A DNA stretch of 64,000 bases, taken from contig QKYT01000013.1 in the NCBI GenBank assembly GCA_003550305.1, forward strand, positions 94,514-158,513, read 5' to 3'. Of the stretch, positions 9,702 to 21,117 are shown in pieces. Numbering within the stretch: the stretch's first letter is position 1; each line of letters starts with the position of its first letter. Origin of the DNA: Glomus cerebriforme. Taxonomy: Eukaryota > Glomeromycota > Glomeromycetes > Glomerales > Glomeraceae. The translations under genes and the position numbers were made by a program. Under the pieces are notes generated by a model. The model searched no databases and was not told the origin of the DNA. It was given only the letters and a program-made list of their open reading frames with translations.

Positions 9702-12700
9702 ATGGCATATAGTCTAAATCAACATAAACCACGTCCTGATATCAAAGTAGGTCTCAGGTTAAACGATCGTTATGCTGATACTTTATTGCCACGAATAAAA
9801 GAGCTATTACGTCATAAGCACCAGGGGTATATTTAATCTTTTCATTCAAGTTCTTGGTACCGTTAAAAACTTGATCGTACTTATTTTTCTTCTCTAAAAA
9901 TAGATTTCCTGGATCTCAACCTGTTGATTTCGAAAAAAGACATATCGACTTGCTAGAAAAAGAAGATTATTATGTACGAGATAAAACTGACGGGAAACGA
10001 TATATAATGTTTTTCACAGCCGTCGATGGTGGTACAGCATTCATGGCACGTTTTCTCTTCTTTTTTATTTATAGAAAACTTATTTTCCAAAAATGACATT
10101 TTTTTTTGGCTTAATAATATTATTGGGTATTTTTAATAATTGTGCAATTTTAAATTAAAACAATACAGATGGATGAATTATGTAAATTTCGAATCTTGAC
10201 TGAATTCAAGCTACCGTTACGTTCAAATCAAAGTCATATACACAACGAAACAATGATGGATGGTGAGATGGTCGTGGAACTAGAAAATAATAAAGTATGT
10301 ACATTATATATTTTATTTATTTATCATTAATTTTATAAATTGATTAATTCATTTATTTCCACATTTTATATTAATAGCAATGTTATCGTTATTTAATATT
10401 CGATCTAATGGTTTTGAATGGGAATTCTCTTATAGAAAGACCATATAATAAACGATTGGGAGTAAGTTATTGATTTTTTTTTGTTGTTTAACATCAAACT
10501 GACTTTTAAATTTTTATTTTTGTTTTTTTTTAGACACTAACGCACGATGTATTAGAACCTTTAAACGCTTTACTGGAAAAAAATGCGGAAATGAAAAAAA
10601 AAATGCCATTTAGGTAGGTTTCTTTAAAGATTAAATTAATTTATTTGCATACTAATATATATATATTATATTTTTAAGGATGGAAATAAAATCAATGGAA
10701 TTATCATATGGGCTAATGAATGTTTTACAAAAAATCCCATCATTAAAACATGGAAATGATGGTTTGATTTTTGTACCGGTAAATCATCCATACGAACCTG
10801 GATCATGTAAAAAACTGTGAGTTAAAAAAAAAAATAATAATTTCCCCCCCAATTTATAATTTTTTTTTTGTTTGGTGGCTTAGCAAACCTTAATTTGATC
10901 TAATCAATTTGTGTCGATCCCTAGCCTATTATGGAAACCAATCACACAATTAACTGTTGATTTCATGATCAAAGTATCCTATTTTAAGGAAGAAAAGAAA
11001 TATCAATTGTTGATATTTGATGATAGTAATCATAGGGTTTATGATTACTTAACTTTAAAACCAGATATTGCTATTCAGTGAGTATTTCTAATATAATTGA
11101 AACAAATACTAATATTGATTTACTAATAGTATATTAATCTTTTTACAGATGGCAAAGAAATTCTCCCGATGGTAATATTGCTACTTTCTGGTAAGTTAAT
11201 TCAGACCTTACAAATAATTAAATCGTTAATAATTAATATTCACCTATATTATAATTAAGGTATGACAAGCACTGGAAGACAACAATATACCGTGAAGGAA
11301 TGGCACCACATTCACGTGATGGTGGATGGAGGTTAGTAGAGCTAAATTATTAACAAACTTTACTACAATTATTTTAATAAAATATATTAAATATTCTAGG
11401 TTTATAAGGTTTGCACCTGAAAAGAATATAGCTGATAATGAAAGAGTAATAGAACGTGTTTGGAAAAGTATACAAAATGCTGTATCACAAGACATGGTAT
11501 ACCTCATTTAGTTTTACGCAAACTGAATATATTCGTAATCTATATAATTCAACATTATTTATATGTTTTTATATATTTATTTAGTTAGAAAATCGACAAC
11601 CTATTATAAGAGAGAACTGGAAACGAAGACATTCTATACAATCTCCAGATGCTCAAACATTACCACAAACACCATTGTTTGGATCAGCATCGTCTTCAAT
11701 TTCACCAAATATATTTTGGAATAATAACAATTATAATAACAATACGCAGTTGGTATCACCGTCTATTAGTTCTTCAGAATCATTTGCCTTACTTAAAGAA
11801 AGGAGACCATCTGAGGAACAAATACGAGATCAAAATACTAAAGGTGATTTAACTGAAAGTATGGAAGCTATAACACGTTTCAAATTTTCTCAATTGCTTG
11901 TAACCCCACCCGGGAAAAAATCGCCTACAGAGAAAACATTATCATATAATAATAGTGATGGTAATCGTGAAAATTTCAAATCGTACTTTCCACCAGTTTA
12001 TGAAAGGAAATCGCCTGACCAAATTGGTTCATCCCGTCCTAACATGAAACCTAAAGATTTTCGTCCTTCACAGGCTTTTGACCCCCCCGTACAAGAAAAG
12101 AAGTCACCTGATCAAAGAGTTCCAATACGTCCTTTTATTGATACAACTTGTCCTCCGTTAGATAATTCAATGGTATCGCCTAAAAACCGATCGGAAAAGC
12201 GATCCTCTGACGTTCGATATTCTCCTAGTGATAAGGAAGAAGATCCAATGGAAATTAGTGTAGAAATTATGCAACCTGAACCTTCTCCGAAAACATCACC
12301 AACACTTGATCGTGATCATTCATTACCTAAAAGTGATGCTTTTTTGAAGGATTCCGGAAATGATATAATAAATCGTAGTTCTAAATTATTAGAACAAAGC
12401 GATGAAGAAGAATCAAACGATGAACCTGTTTATGAGTCAAATAATGAGATGTTATCTGACGATGATTTAAGCCGGAAGGAACATCATCGAATATCAATTT
12501 CTTTAGATACAGCTGCAATAGTGAACTATGAATCAAGTCGAAATTTGAGTGAACAATATAGTAATCATCAACGATTTGAACATGAATCTAATTTTGAGAA
12601 GGGCAAATTGGAAACACAAAGCCTAATATCAAAAGGTCAGAATAATTCTCAAGATCATTCAGATTATTGGGCCAATTTTGAGGAGGATGAGGAGGATGAT

Positions 12701-14365
12701 GAGGAGAATGAGAAAAGGAAGGAAAAGGAAGATTGTAATAGAAACCGTAACTCTATTGAAGAAAATAATCCTCCTATCCAAGTAAAAAGAAATCTCCCTT
12801 CTCTGAAACAAAACCAATTACCTACTTCCGAACAATCACAGTTTAATCAAAATATACAAGATGCACAGACTTTTCAACAACAAAAACAAGTCAATTCATT
12901 GGAAGATAATCAACCTATAAAACAAATCCAACCACGATCTTCATTAGAGCAGGATAATAGACTTATCCCTGAACGATCACAAAATATATTAACTGAAAAT
13001 GGTAACATTTTTTCAAACTCACAATTTCAATCACAAAACAAAAATCAAACAATTGCCAAATCATCTCAAAAAAAGACACCGGAAAACCAAGGAATGTCTT
13101 TTCATCCAAATGTATCTTCACAAAAAATACTAGTCAGTCAGCTTAAGAATAGATCAGAACCTTTACTATCACAAAATAATACTCAAGTTTTAATACAAGA
13201 AAATAGAAAGATTTCTTATAACGATGTTCAACACGCTTCAACACAAATAAAATCTCCCATTTCACGCGATCAAATACAAGAGAATAGTATCCCAACAACT
13301 TCTTCATTACAACGATATCAAATGTCAGATAATCGATTTGATTCTACACAAATGCATGTGCCAAATCGGCCCGTACAGTCACAACTTTCTTTACAATCAA
13401 CAAATCAGATTACTCAGCTAATTTCTCAAACACAAGATATGCCACCAATTCCATCAAAAAGAAAGATCATATCACAAGATAATCTATCTGAATCTCAACA
13501 GAATATTATGTTATCACAATCTCAATTGTCAGAAAGACAACGACCACGTCAAGAAAGTCGATCTACAATTACTCCTCAACTATCAAGACGGCAAACAATA
13601 TCAGATAGTCGATCAATAGTTGCATCACAACCACAACAAATACATACACCTCATTCTGTACCAATTCAAATGCGCGCTCCATTACAAGAAAATCGATTAA
13701 TGAATCCTCCCCAAACTCAGACACAATTAATGGACAGTCAGTCTATTTTTCAATCACAAGTTTCGACACAAGAAACACGACTTCAAGTACAACAAACATT
13801 ATTGGAATATCAACAAATTAGTGACGGTCAGTATATAGATAAACAAAGGGATCTAAATATGGAACAGGAAAGATTCAATCATAATAATCCTAATTTTCAA
13901 CAAGCAATTAAACCTGTGCCCAGACGACATACATTATCTGGTGCAAATAATTCTTTATATCAACAGAATTTTACTGATCCCTATCATCATCAAAGGCAAT
14001 TCTCTACGATGGTTTCCTCTTATCCACCACCAAGACAAGAAATACTATCTTCAAGTATACCTTTTACATCACAACCAATGTCATCACCACAACACAGTTT
14101 ACCTCTACATTCTCCAATATTATCACAAATACCTGAAGAATATAGTCGTAATGATCCGGCAAATGTAAAAATCATTAATTTTACATCACAGAAACCATCT
14201 GAAACTACTCAACAGAATGTAACAAATTCAAGTGTACCACCTGTTTTAAGACCTACTCCACAAAAACGTAAATCAAAAGGAGCACTTGATTTCATACTTA
14301 ACACAAGTGGAGGATCTAATTTAAAAAGGTCAAAATATGATGATGAAGATAATGATGTCAATTAA
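9702..14365 (+). CDS. mRNA-capping enzyme guanylyltransferase with a very long disordered C-terminal tail
   Basis: Eleven exons join in frame to 1,279 codons: 9702-9826, 9904-10045, 10169-10294, 10378-10461, 10534-10613, 10679-10816, 10925-11077, 11149-11190, 11260-11331, 11400-11496 and 11585-14365. The first ~385 residues are a GTP:RNA guanylyltransferase, which adds GMP to the 5' diphosphate end of nascent mRNA in the nucleus. Visible signatures are the nucleotidyl-transfer motif I DKTDGKRY with its active-site Lys, MDGEMV (motif III), DGLIF (IIIa-like), and an OB-fold part through WKPITQLTVDF to RFAPEKNIADNERVIERVW. The last exon continues without a stop into ~890 residues rich in Gln, Ser, Asn and Pro with many SP and SQ sites and an acidic stretch, ending in a basic patch. 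Yeast-type enzymes end shortly after the OB fold. Intron 2 appears to start with GC rather than GT. Confidence 0.93.
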
Positions 14366-15224
14366 TATTTAATTCTTTTCTTTTAAGCGTTAACAGTATA
14401 TAATGTATTTTAAAATTATTCAAAATGATATTTGTTATTTAAACAACTCCATTTTTTCTTATGTAATTATTTTCTTCTTATATAAATAATTTGTTTATAT
14501 ATATTATTTTGTATGATTGGAAATTTATTTGAATATAAAAATATGAATCAATCTTTTTTGTAGATACATGGTTTTTATTTAATAGTATAGCTTTCTTATT
14601 TACTTTAGAAATTTGATTTTGTGTTTCAGAGGAGTTTTTTTTTTGAAAGAGTTTAGTTTATTATTTATATATATTGAAAAATTTTATCATCAAATATGAT
14701 AATTTTTTATTTTCATATAATATTTATATTAAATTATTATTTAAAGTAAAGACCAGAGTAAAGACCAGTTATTACTTAAGTTTTAACAAACAAATTCTAT
14801 AAATCTTTTTTATTAAATTGCTTGAATATAATAATTTAAAATCAAAATACCGAAACTTAATTTTCTATGGATCTAATTTCTTGAAGGATAATAATCTACT
14901 AAGTTGGACCATTTCTAACAATCTGCTACAACCAAGTTCAAAAAAAAAATTAGGAATTGAATACTAAAAGATTGACAATAATGCTTATATATGTTTATAT
15001 CAGGATTTCAACATTTGTATTTACTTGAACTATTCAGAATTTCAATTAATCTTCAGTCTAATGTATTGTCATGTATTACATAATAAATAAAAAACGACAA
15101 AAAAAAGAAATATTCTAAAAAAATAAAATATATGCTTGAAAGAAACTACTTATTTTATTTCTTTTAGTATTCACTAAAATAAACCAACTAAAATAAACTA
15201 GAAAATAAGAAATATTTCATGACA
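14366..15224. other. Convergent intergenic region
   Basis: About 860 bp between two genes that converge. It is strongly AT-rich, with a short direct duplication near 14745-14768 (agtaaagaccag twice). It should contain the two 3' untranslated regions. No gene or RNA gene is visible. Confidence 0.45.
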
Positions 15225-17498
15225 TTATGAATTATACTCAATCCTTTCCTTAAGACTTTCACTACCGATCTGAAAACTAGCACGTTCAGCCATAAGATGC
15301 TCAACCCAACTTGTTTCATTATATCCGTTCAACACCTTACGTTCAGCTTCTTCATATTCCATTTTTTCTTCATTCATGACCAATCTTATTATAGTTTCAG
15401 GTAACAAAACATCATTCACAAATCGTAACTTTAAATCACTTGAAAGATCCTGAAAATCGAAATTTTGTTTTTTTTGTTGAGACTCGTCAATATTCACAAA
15501 TTTATTATCTTCACTTGATCTTGTTTCTTCATGATCTTTAATGTTACTAATAGAATTATTTTCATCATCAATATTCGCGAGTTTCAACGGTAAAAAAACC
15601 TTATTTTTTCTATCAATAGATTCTGCTATCTCCGGAATAAATATTCTTCTTAGAACTTTTGCAATTAATTCAAATTGATTGAGGTTAAAGGGACCCGGTG
15701 AAACTCTTGATGCTAATAATTTCAGCTTTTTACCACCCTGACAAAAATATTGAAATCTCCATGAACTTTCCTCGCCTCGCAAAATTCGACTCAATATTGA
15801 TTCAAGTGATTGAATTTTCATTACAAGCTCAGGTTCTTCGTAAGTTGGATCTTCAAAATTCATCTCAAACTGACCCAACTTATGTTAAAACAGTGATTAC
15901 TAATGACAATTTTTTTAATCGGTAAAGAAATGATAATGTAAAGAAAAATAGGTACCTCACAAGTTTTAAATCCATCTTCAAACATTGTAAAGAAATCCTT
16001 TCGTTTCACGATTTCACTCGAATTATCACAAAAAAGAACTTTATATTTATCTGACTGTAATTATATCAATGCTTATAAGTATATTAATATACTAATATGA
16101 AATTTAATTGTTTGAATTACCTCATTGTAATCTATAATCTTTGCCGGATAATAATACTTTTTCCGATAATTCATTATTTTCGATGACAAAGAAAAAACGT
16201 ATTCTCCTGGAATCTGTAAACTACAAAAATAGAGAATTATATAAATTTATTTATATCATGTGATTATCAAATACCATGAATTTCTTACGTTTCATCTTTT
16301 TCAAAATCGAATTCTGAAAAATTATTGAATTCTTGCTTGGTGGTAAATCTAAAAAGAAAAAAAAAACAATACATTATTTTAGTGTTAATTGCATAATTTA
16401 ATATGTATTTTTAAAAATTATTATTACTCACTTCTCCTTGTTTGAACTTTCCTTTCCTAATTCAGAAGGATGATACTTTCCTTTCATATGAGTTTCATTC
16501 ACTACTTTAAGATTTTTCAAAATAAATATTAATTTCTCCTCATTTTGGACAATTGCGAATAATATTTCTTACTCAAGCTCTTTTTTTTATTCGGAGACGA
16601 ATCTACAGCCATTTGAAATGCGAAATCTTTACTAGGCAATCCATCGTTATCCTCGGTTTCTTTTACTCTAGCTTCATTTATTGCTTGTTTAAATAATGCG
16701 GAGTTTTTATCGATATTACGAAGTTGTATTAATGATTCATCAAAAGGAAGAATATTTGACTTGGAAATATTGTGCAATTCTAATGTACTTTAATAGAACA
16801 CAATACGTTATAAATTACCAAATTAACAAATCTACATTATTATGAATACATACCATGGTCGATCTGGTTGTTCTTGTCCAAAATACCTTACCAACAAGGG
16901 TTTTTCGGATTTATCCTTGCTAATTATCTATTAAAAATCAAATAAAATAGAATAAAGACAGTCGAGAAATAAATAAATAATAAATAATTTCTATTATTAC
17001 CTCAGAAGGCCACCATCCTCTTTTCTCGTCATTAACCCAAACAACATTAGGCAAAAGCAAAGGTTCAATTGTGTCATCTTTAACATCATTATCATTCTCT
17101 GTATCGCTCTCTGAACTTGGAGAACTTGGTGGTGATGATAACGGAGAAGATTCATTCGAACCGATATTGTTATTATAGTTATCTTCAATTGATAATGATG
17201 ATGTATTACGAGTTAAACCTCCACTCAATTCATAACTATCATTATCAATCTTAGATGAGCTATTATTACCAATATAATTGACTTTTTTTTTTGAATTTTC
17301 AAATTTATCACCAGTATCTATACCGATTGTGGATCTAACTTGTTTATTTGTTGAACGTAGATTGTAATTTGGAGTATTAACATTTTTCGGCGTAGGAGTT
17401 GTCAATGATTCTTTAGTTTTTTTACGAGGTGAGGAGATATGTGATGAATTGGTATTTTTGGTTAAAGAATGGGTTCTTTTACGTGAAGGAGACGACAT
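15225..17498 (-). CDS. PWWP-domain chromatin protein with a second Tudor-like module
   Basis: The first exon (17498-17001) encodes a basic Ser-rich start, an acidic Ser-rich linker and the opening of a PWWP domain (VVWVNDEKRGWWPSE), continued by exon 2 (16927-16854; LLVRYFGQEQPDRP). Exon 3 (about 16785 leftwards) continues CTLELHNISKSNILPFD. After a variable region, exons near 16430-15960 encode a Tudor-like strand set (KYYYPAKIIDYNESDKYKVLF). The last exon (about 15886-15225) is a helical C-terminal domain of unknown type. PWWP and Tudor folds read methylated histone tails and DNA, so a nuclear chromatin role is likely, but the partner cannot be named. The start is the first ATG of the basic exon. 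Exact middle exon borders are uncertain; one probable intron uses a gtaaga donor inside the 16529-16777 open frame. Confidence 0.75.
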
Positions 17499-18087
17499 TA
17501 TTCTATAAACACAATAAATAAGTAAATTAGCTTTGTTAAATAATAATAAAAATAAAATAATAATAATAATAATAATAATACTTCTTACGTGATATAAATT
17601 AAATTGTAGTTTGTTAAATATTTTATAAATTCGATATGCTCAACCTATTTTATCTTACAATACCAGTTAAATCATTTTTAACGCGTCAAAATCACGCGAA
17701 ACGAACTTCTTAAATATTTAAATATTTGTAATAGTTTAAATAATAAAAACAACTCACCGTGTACAATACGCGAAAGGCAACAAAATAGCGTTAGATAATT
17801 CGTAATATAAATTAATCAACCCTTTTTTTTTTTTAGTTATCCTATTTGTCACCCATGAAATCAGTCACAAGCCACCGTAACTGCGTAATACCTGTGTGTT
17901 TCTGAAATAGTAAAGTTTTTTGATTTTCTATTAGTTTATTAGTTTTATTAAAAATTAATTAGCAATACGATATGTGAAAATAATGGTCAAAAGTTAAGGA
18001 TTTTCTTTTTATTAATTATAATATAAACATTTGATTTACATTCCATTTAATATTTATTAAAAAAGGTTTTATATAGACGAGACTCTT
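17499..18087. promoter_or_regulatory. Intergenic region: promoter of the PWWP gene and 3' end of the next gene
   Basis: About 590 bp. Near the PWWP gene is an (ATA)n-like run at about 17550-17580. The stretch at 17640-17900 is less AT-rich, with CG-containing words such as acgcgtcaaaatcacgcg at about 17681-17698. Nothing coding is seen. Confidence 0.4.
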
Positions 18088-19941
18088 TTATTGATGATAA
18101 TCATAAACCTTTAAGTCTAATTGTTGTGATTGTAGTTGTATCGGCTGCGTTAACGATTCTTCAATTAAAACCTTAAAGAAAATATCACTTTGTCTAACTA
18201 ACGGAGCAATGTAATATCGCTCGATAGGTGGGATAGGAAATTGTAGTTTGTATAAAGGGTTATATATTAAAAAATGAAACATTCTTTTACTGTTTCCTTT
18301 ACACTTTATCGGTGTGTTAAAATAACGATTTTCTTTATCCGGATAAATAATTCTGATTGTAGCTTTCAATATATTTGCCAATATACATAATTGAGGTACT
18401 CCTATAAGAGTTCCATTAATACATGTATTCAAAGATTCAATTTTCCATGTATATGAAGCATATTCTGGAGAATTAGTTGATAATTCGAAATTTGACAATA
18501 ATTCAATTGTATTTTTCTGAAAATATCCTTCATATACTGATGTTGTGGTAATATTTCCTCCGTTAGCTGAAATTTCCTCTGTATGCTTTTCAAATATACG
18601 ACGATTCCTATCTATACGATTCACCATTTCCAATACTACACGAACTCTTAATTCTTCATGTAATTGTTCATTATTATTTAATAAAGCTGATACTGCACGG
18701 AAACCTTCGTTTCCATCTTTTTGAACTTTTAATGGGAATTTGTAATCTGTAATGTGATCCGGAATAAAATTTACTGTATCATTTTCAATATCATTTTCTG
18801 AATATTGTCCAAGATTCTTTGGAAAATTTAATGATTTAAAATCTGTCAAGTCAATTAATCTTTGTATTTGTTGACATTCGAATTTCAACAATGGATATAA
18901 ATGTTCCAACAAATCTACATAATCGGTTTGTTGATGAAATGATTGTTTGATAAATTGTGCTAAAGTCGATAATCGTATATTCATTTGATGAAAGAATTCG
19001 GGTCGATTTACACGAAGAATAGCATTCGAAGATGACAATGTAGAAGTTATAATAGTAGATTGTGGTAAAATTTTTTCAACTTTGACGGGAATTTCTGTAT
19101 TCGCTGTCATATTATAAGTGATTGTATCTGTTTGTGACATGAACGGACGATTAAAAGAATTAACTATCGTATCGACTGCAGGAATGGATTTTCTTCGATT
19201 GATATTTAATTTATTTTTTTGATTTTGAATAAATTTTGGTTTTTTATTTATGATAGAAACTGATAAAGACGATTGTTCATCCATAATATTTGTATAAGGT
19301 CTTTTATTATTGTTCTTAATCGAAGTAGATGATGATGGATCAAGAAAACCCAAATCATTTGTAGCAACTGAATTTGGAGTTTGATTCAATGAGGATTGAT
19401 TTGATATTATATCTGTTTCTTGAACTGAAGTAAATGAATTAATGTCATTGTCCGTGCTATTATTTTCAAGTGCTTTAATATCGCTTAATGTATCAAATCT
19501 GGGTTCATTTGCTGTATCAAAGAAATTTGTAAAAAAAGTATCATTTTGCCAATCAAAATCAAATTTTCCAAGTTCTGCATTAAGGGACGATGAAGAATTT
19601 TCAGTGAATTTACTTTTTGGAAAAGATTGCGAATTTCTTTTTTCGGATGGAATTGTCATTAGTAAATTATTATCAAGAATATCATCATTTAAAAACAAAT
19701 TCGGATTATAAATATTAAAATCGAGAGAATCAAAAGCTTCAGCAGTTAAAGTGAAATTTTGATTAGATAAATCCGAAGGTAAAGTATGAATAAAATTTTG
19801 ATTTGGACTATTATTAGGAACTTCCGAGTAAATTGATTTTTGGGAAGAAACGTCAGCATTTTCTAGGAATTGTTCAGAAGGCGATAGTGATGTGGCTGAA
19901 CTATGAGAGTTTGTGTTACTGCTGCGGCGATTAGCATTCAT
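18088..19941 (-). CDS. OTU-fold (vertnin/OTU-like) protein lacking the catalytic cysteine
   Basis: One exon of 617 codons. Residues 1-270 are low-complexity, rich in Ser and Asn, with a basic patch (NKRPYTN to NINRRKS) that may be a nuclear signal. From about 300 the protein is folded: a helical region (MNIRLSTLAQFIKQSF), then KVQKDGNEGFRAVSALL, which aligns with the OTU-protease signature DGNCLFRA, followed by helices (ELRVRVVLEMVNRI) and a C-terminal part (YTWKIESLNTCINGTLIGVPQLCILANILKATIRIIYP) with the order of OTU-type folds. The usual nucleophile Cys is replaced by Glu, so ubiquitin-protease activity is unlikely. The arrangement recalls vertnin-like proteins, which have an OTU-like region and may act in the nucleus. 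Fold assignment is from motif order only; the function is unknown. Confidence 0.6.
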   Translation of the reverse strand: MNANRRSSNTNSHSSATSLSPSEQFLENADVSSQKSIYSEVPNNSPNQNFIHTLPSDLSNQNFTLTAEAFDSLDFNIYNPNLFLNDDILDNNLLMTIPSEKRNSQSFPKSKFTENSSSSLNAELGKFDFDWQNDTFFTNFFDTANEPRFDTLSDIKALENNSTDNDINSFTSVQETDIISNQSSLNQTPNSVATNDLGFLDPSSSTSIKNNNKRPYTNIMDEQSSLSVSIINKKPKFIQNQKNKLNINRRKSIPAVDTIVNSFNRPFMSQTDTITYNMTANTEIPVKVEKILPQSTIITSTLSSSNAILRVNRPEFFHQMNIRLSTLAQFIKQSFHQQTDYVDLLEHLYPLLKFECQQIQRLIDLTDFKSLNFPKNLGQYSENDIENDTVNFIPDHITDYKFPLKVQKDGNEGFRAVSALLNNNEQLHEELRVRVVLEMVNRIDRNRRIFEKHTEEISANGGNITTTSVYEGYFQKNTIELLSNFELSTNSPEYASYTWKIESLNTCINGTLIGVPQLCILANILKATIRIIYPDKENRYFNTPIKCKGNSKRMFHFLIYNPLYKLQFPIPPIERYYIAPLVRQSDIFFKVLIEESLTQPIQLQSQQLDLKVYDYHQ

Positions 19942-21045
19942 TTGAAAATAATTTTAATTTTTGCAATTGATAATTAAGATGAAGTGCAGTAAAATTAAAA
20001 GAATTTCTTAAATTATGTTGATTCAGGTGAGAAAAAATGTTATAAACATTCATTGTCGTGCTGTTCCTACTAACTTGCATCCAATTGAAGGATGGGTGGC
20101 AAAAAAAATCCAGAATTTATATTATTTGTATTGCTGCGGAAGTATTGTTGTTAACTATAAATTGTATGTTTGTAGTACAATGCTTGATTGATTTGTTAAC
20201 AAAGATGGGATGCTGATTGCTATTTTTAATATTTGTGGCTAATGGGACTTCAAATTGTAGTTACTGTGATTCCGGCCGAACCTTAAAATTTTTATTATTA
20301 GAAGAAGAGGAAGGAGAAGAAATTTCCGCTAACGCAACATTGAAATTTGTATTTGTTTTTGTGCTAAAAATAAACCCTTGTCTTGTCCTTGTGGATTAAC
20401 AAAAAAAACGATTAAAATATGATTCATAAAAAAGTCAATTAAAATAATACAAGGAGATACTGTATGTATGTTGTGCAAATTTGATTTTTTTACACAAAAT
20501 AAAAAATTATGGTATCATCGGTTTACAATGATGTTTATGTATTGTATAATTTTCGATGCATACTATATAACTTATATAATGACAAACACAAATAGGATTT
20601 TATTTTTTTCTTTAAATTATAGTCACCCAAATCAAGCATATCCGAAACAAAGAAAACCTTTGAAAAGTATAGAATTATTATATTGTAAAACAAGAATAAA
20701 TAAAATTATATTGAAACCCATTGCTAATTGTACTTATTCAGGTTGGTTGAACTCTCCATAATTCATATAATTTAGCAGTATAGATTTCAATAGGTTTTCC
20801 TTTAACTTGTTTATGATTTTTCAATTTTTGTGTGAGCAATTATTCTCCTCATAACAAATAATATACGCGAAATTATTTCAAATTAGGATCTATGTAAAAA
20901 ATCGAGATTTCTTGATCCCAGGTACATTCTCGCGCAAAATATTCTAAATTGTAAAAAAAAAAAAAATTGCTTTTTTTAATCAATCAACATTTTATTAAGC
21001 TATAAAAAATTACTTGAATAAAGAACAATTTTTTAAGTAATATAA
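19942..21045. promoter_or_regulatory. Upstream region of the OTU-like gene and start of the gene desert
   Basis: About 1.1 kb. The part next to the gene is probably promoter and 5' leader. Open frames at 20217-20399 and 20468-20761 show no domain, biased composition or splice context and are judged chance. A poly-A run sits near 20955. Confidence 0.4.
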
Positions 21046-21117
21046 AAAAAATTTTTCCTCCCTAATAATTACGTGACTTATATAAGTCACGTAATTATTA
21101 GGGAGGAAAATTTTTTT
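21046..21117. repeat. 58-bp perfect palindrome without loop (72 bp with one mismatch pair)
   Basis: Positions 21053-21110 pair base for base about a centre between 21081 and 21082. The arms are 29 bp with no spacer; each begins TTTTCCTCCCTAATAATTAC and meets at ACTTATATAAGT. One mismatched pair (21052/21111) is followed by six more A/T pairs. Such a structure can extrude as a cruciform or fold as a hairpin. It may be two abutted terminal repeats of a transposon or a solo foldback. No other copy is visible in the window. Confidence 0.95.

Noticed and set aside
20468..20761. 97-codon open frame in the desert
   Set aside because: Composition follows the AT background, no recognisable motif and no splice support.
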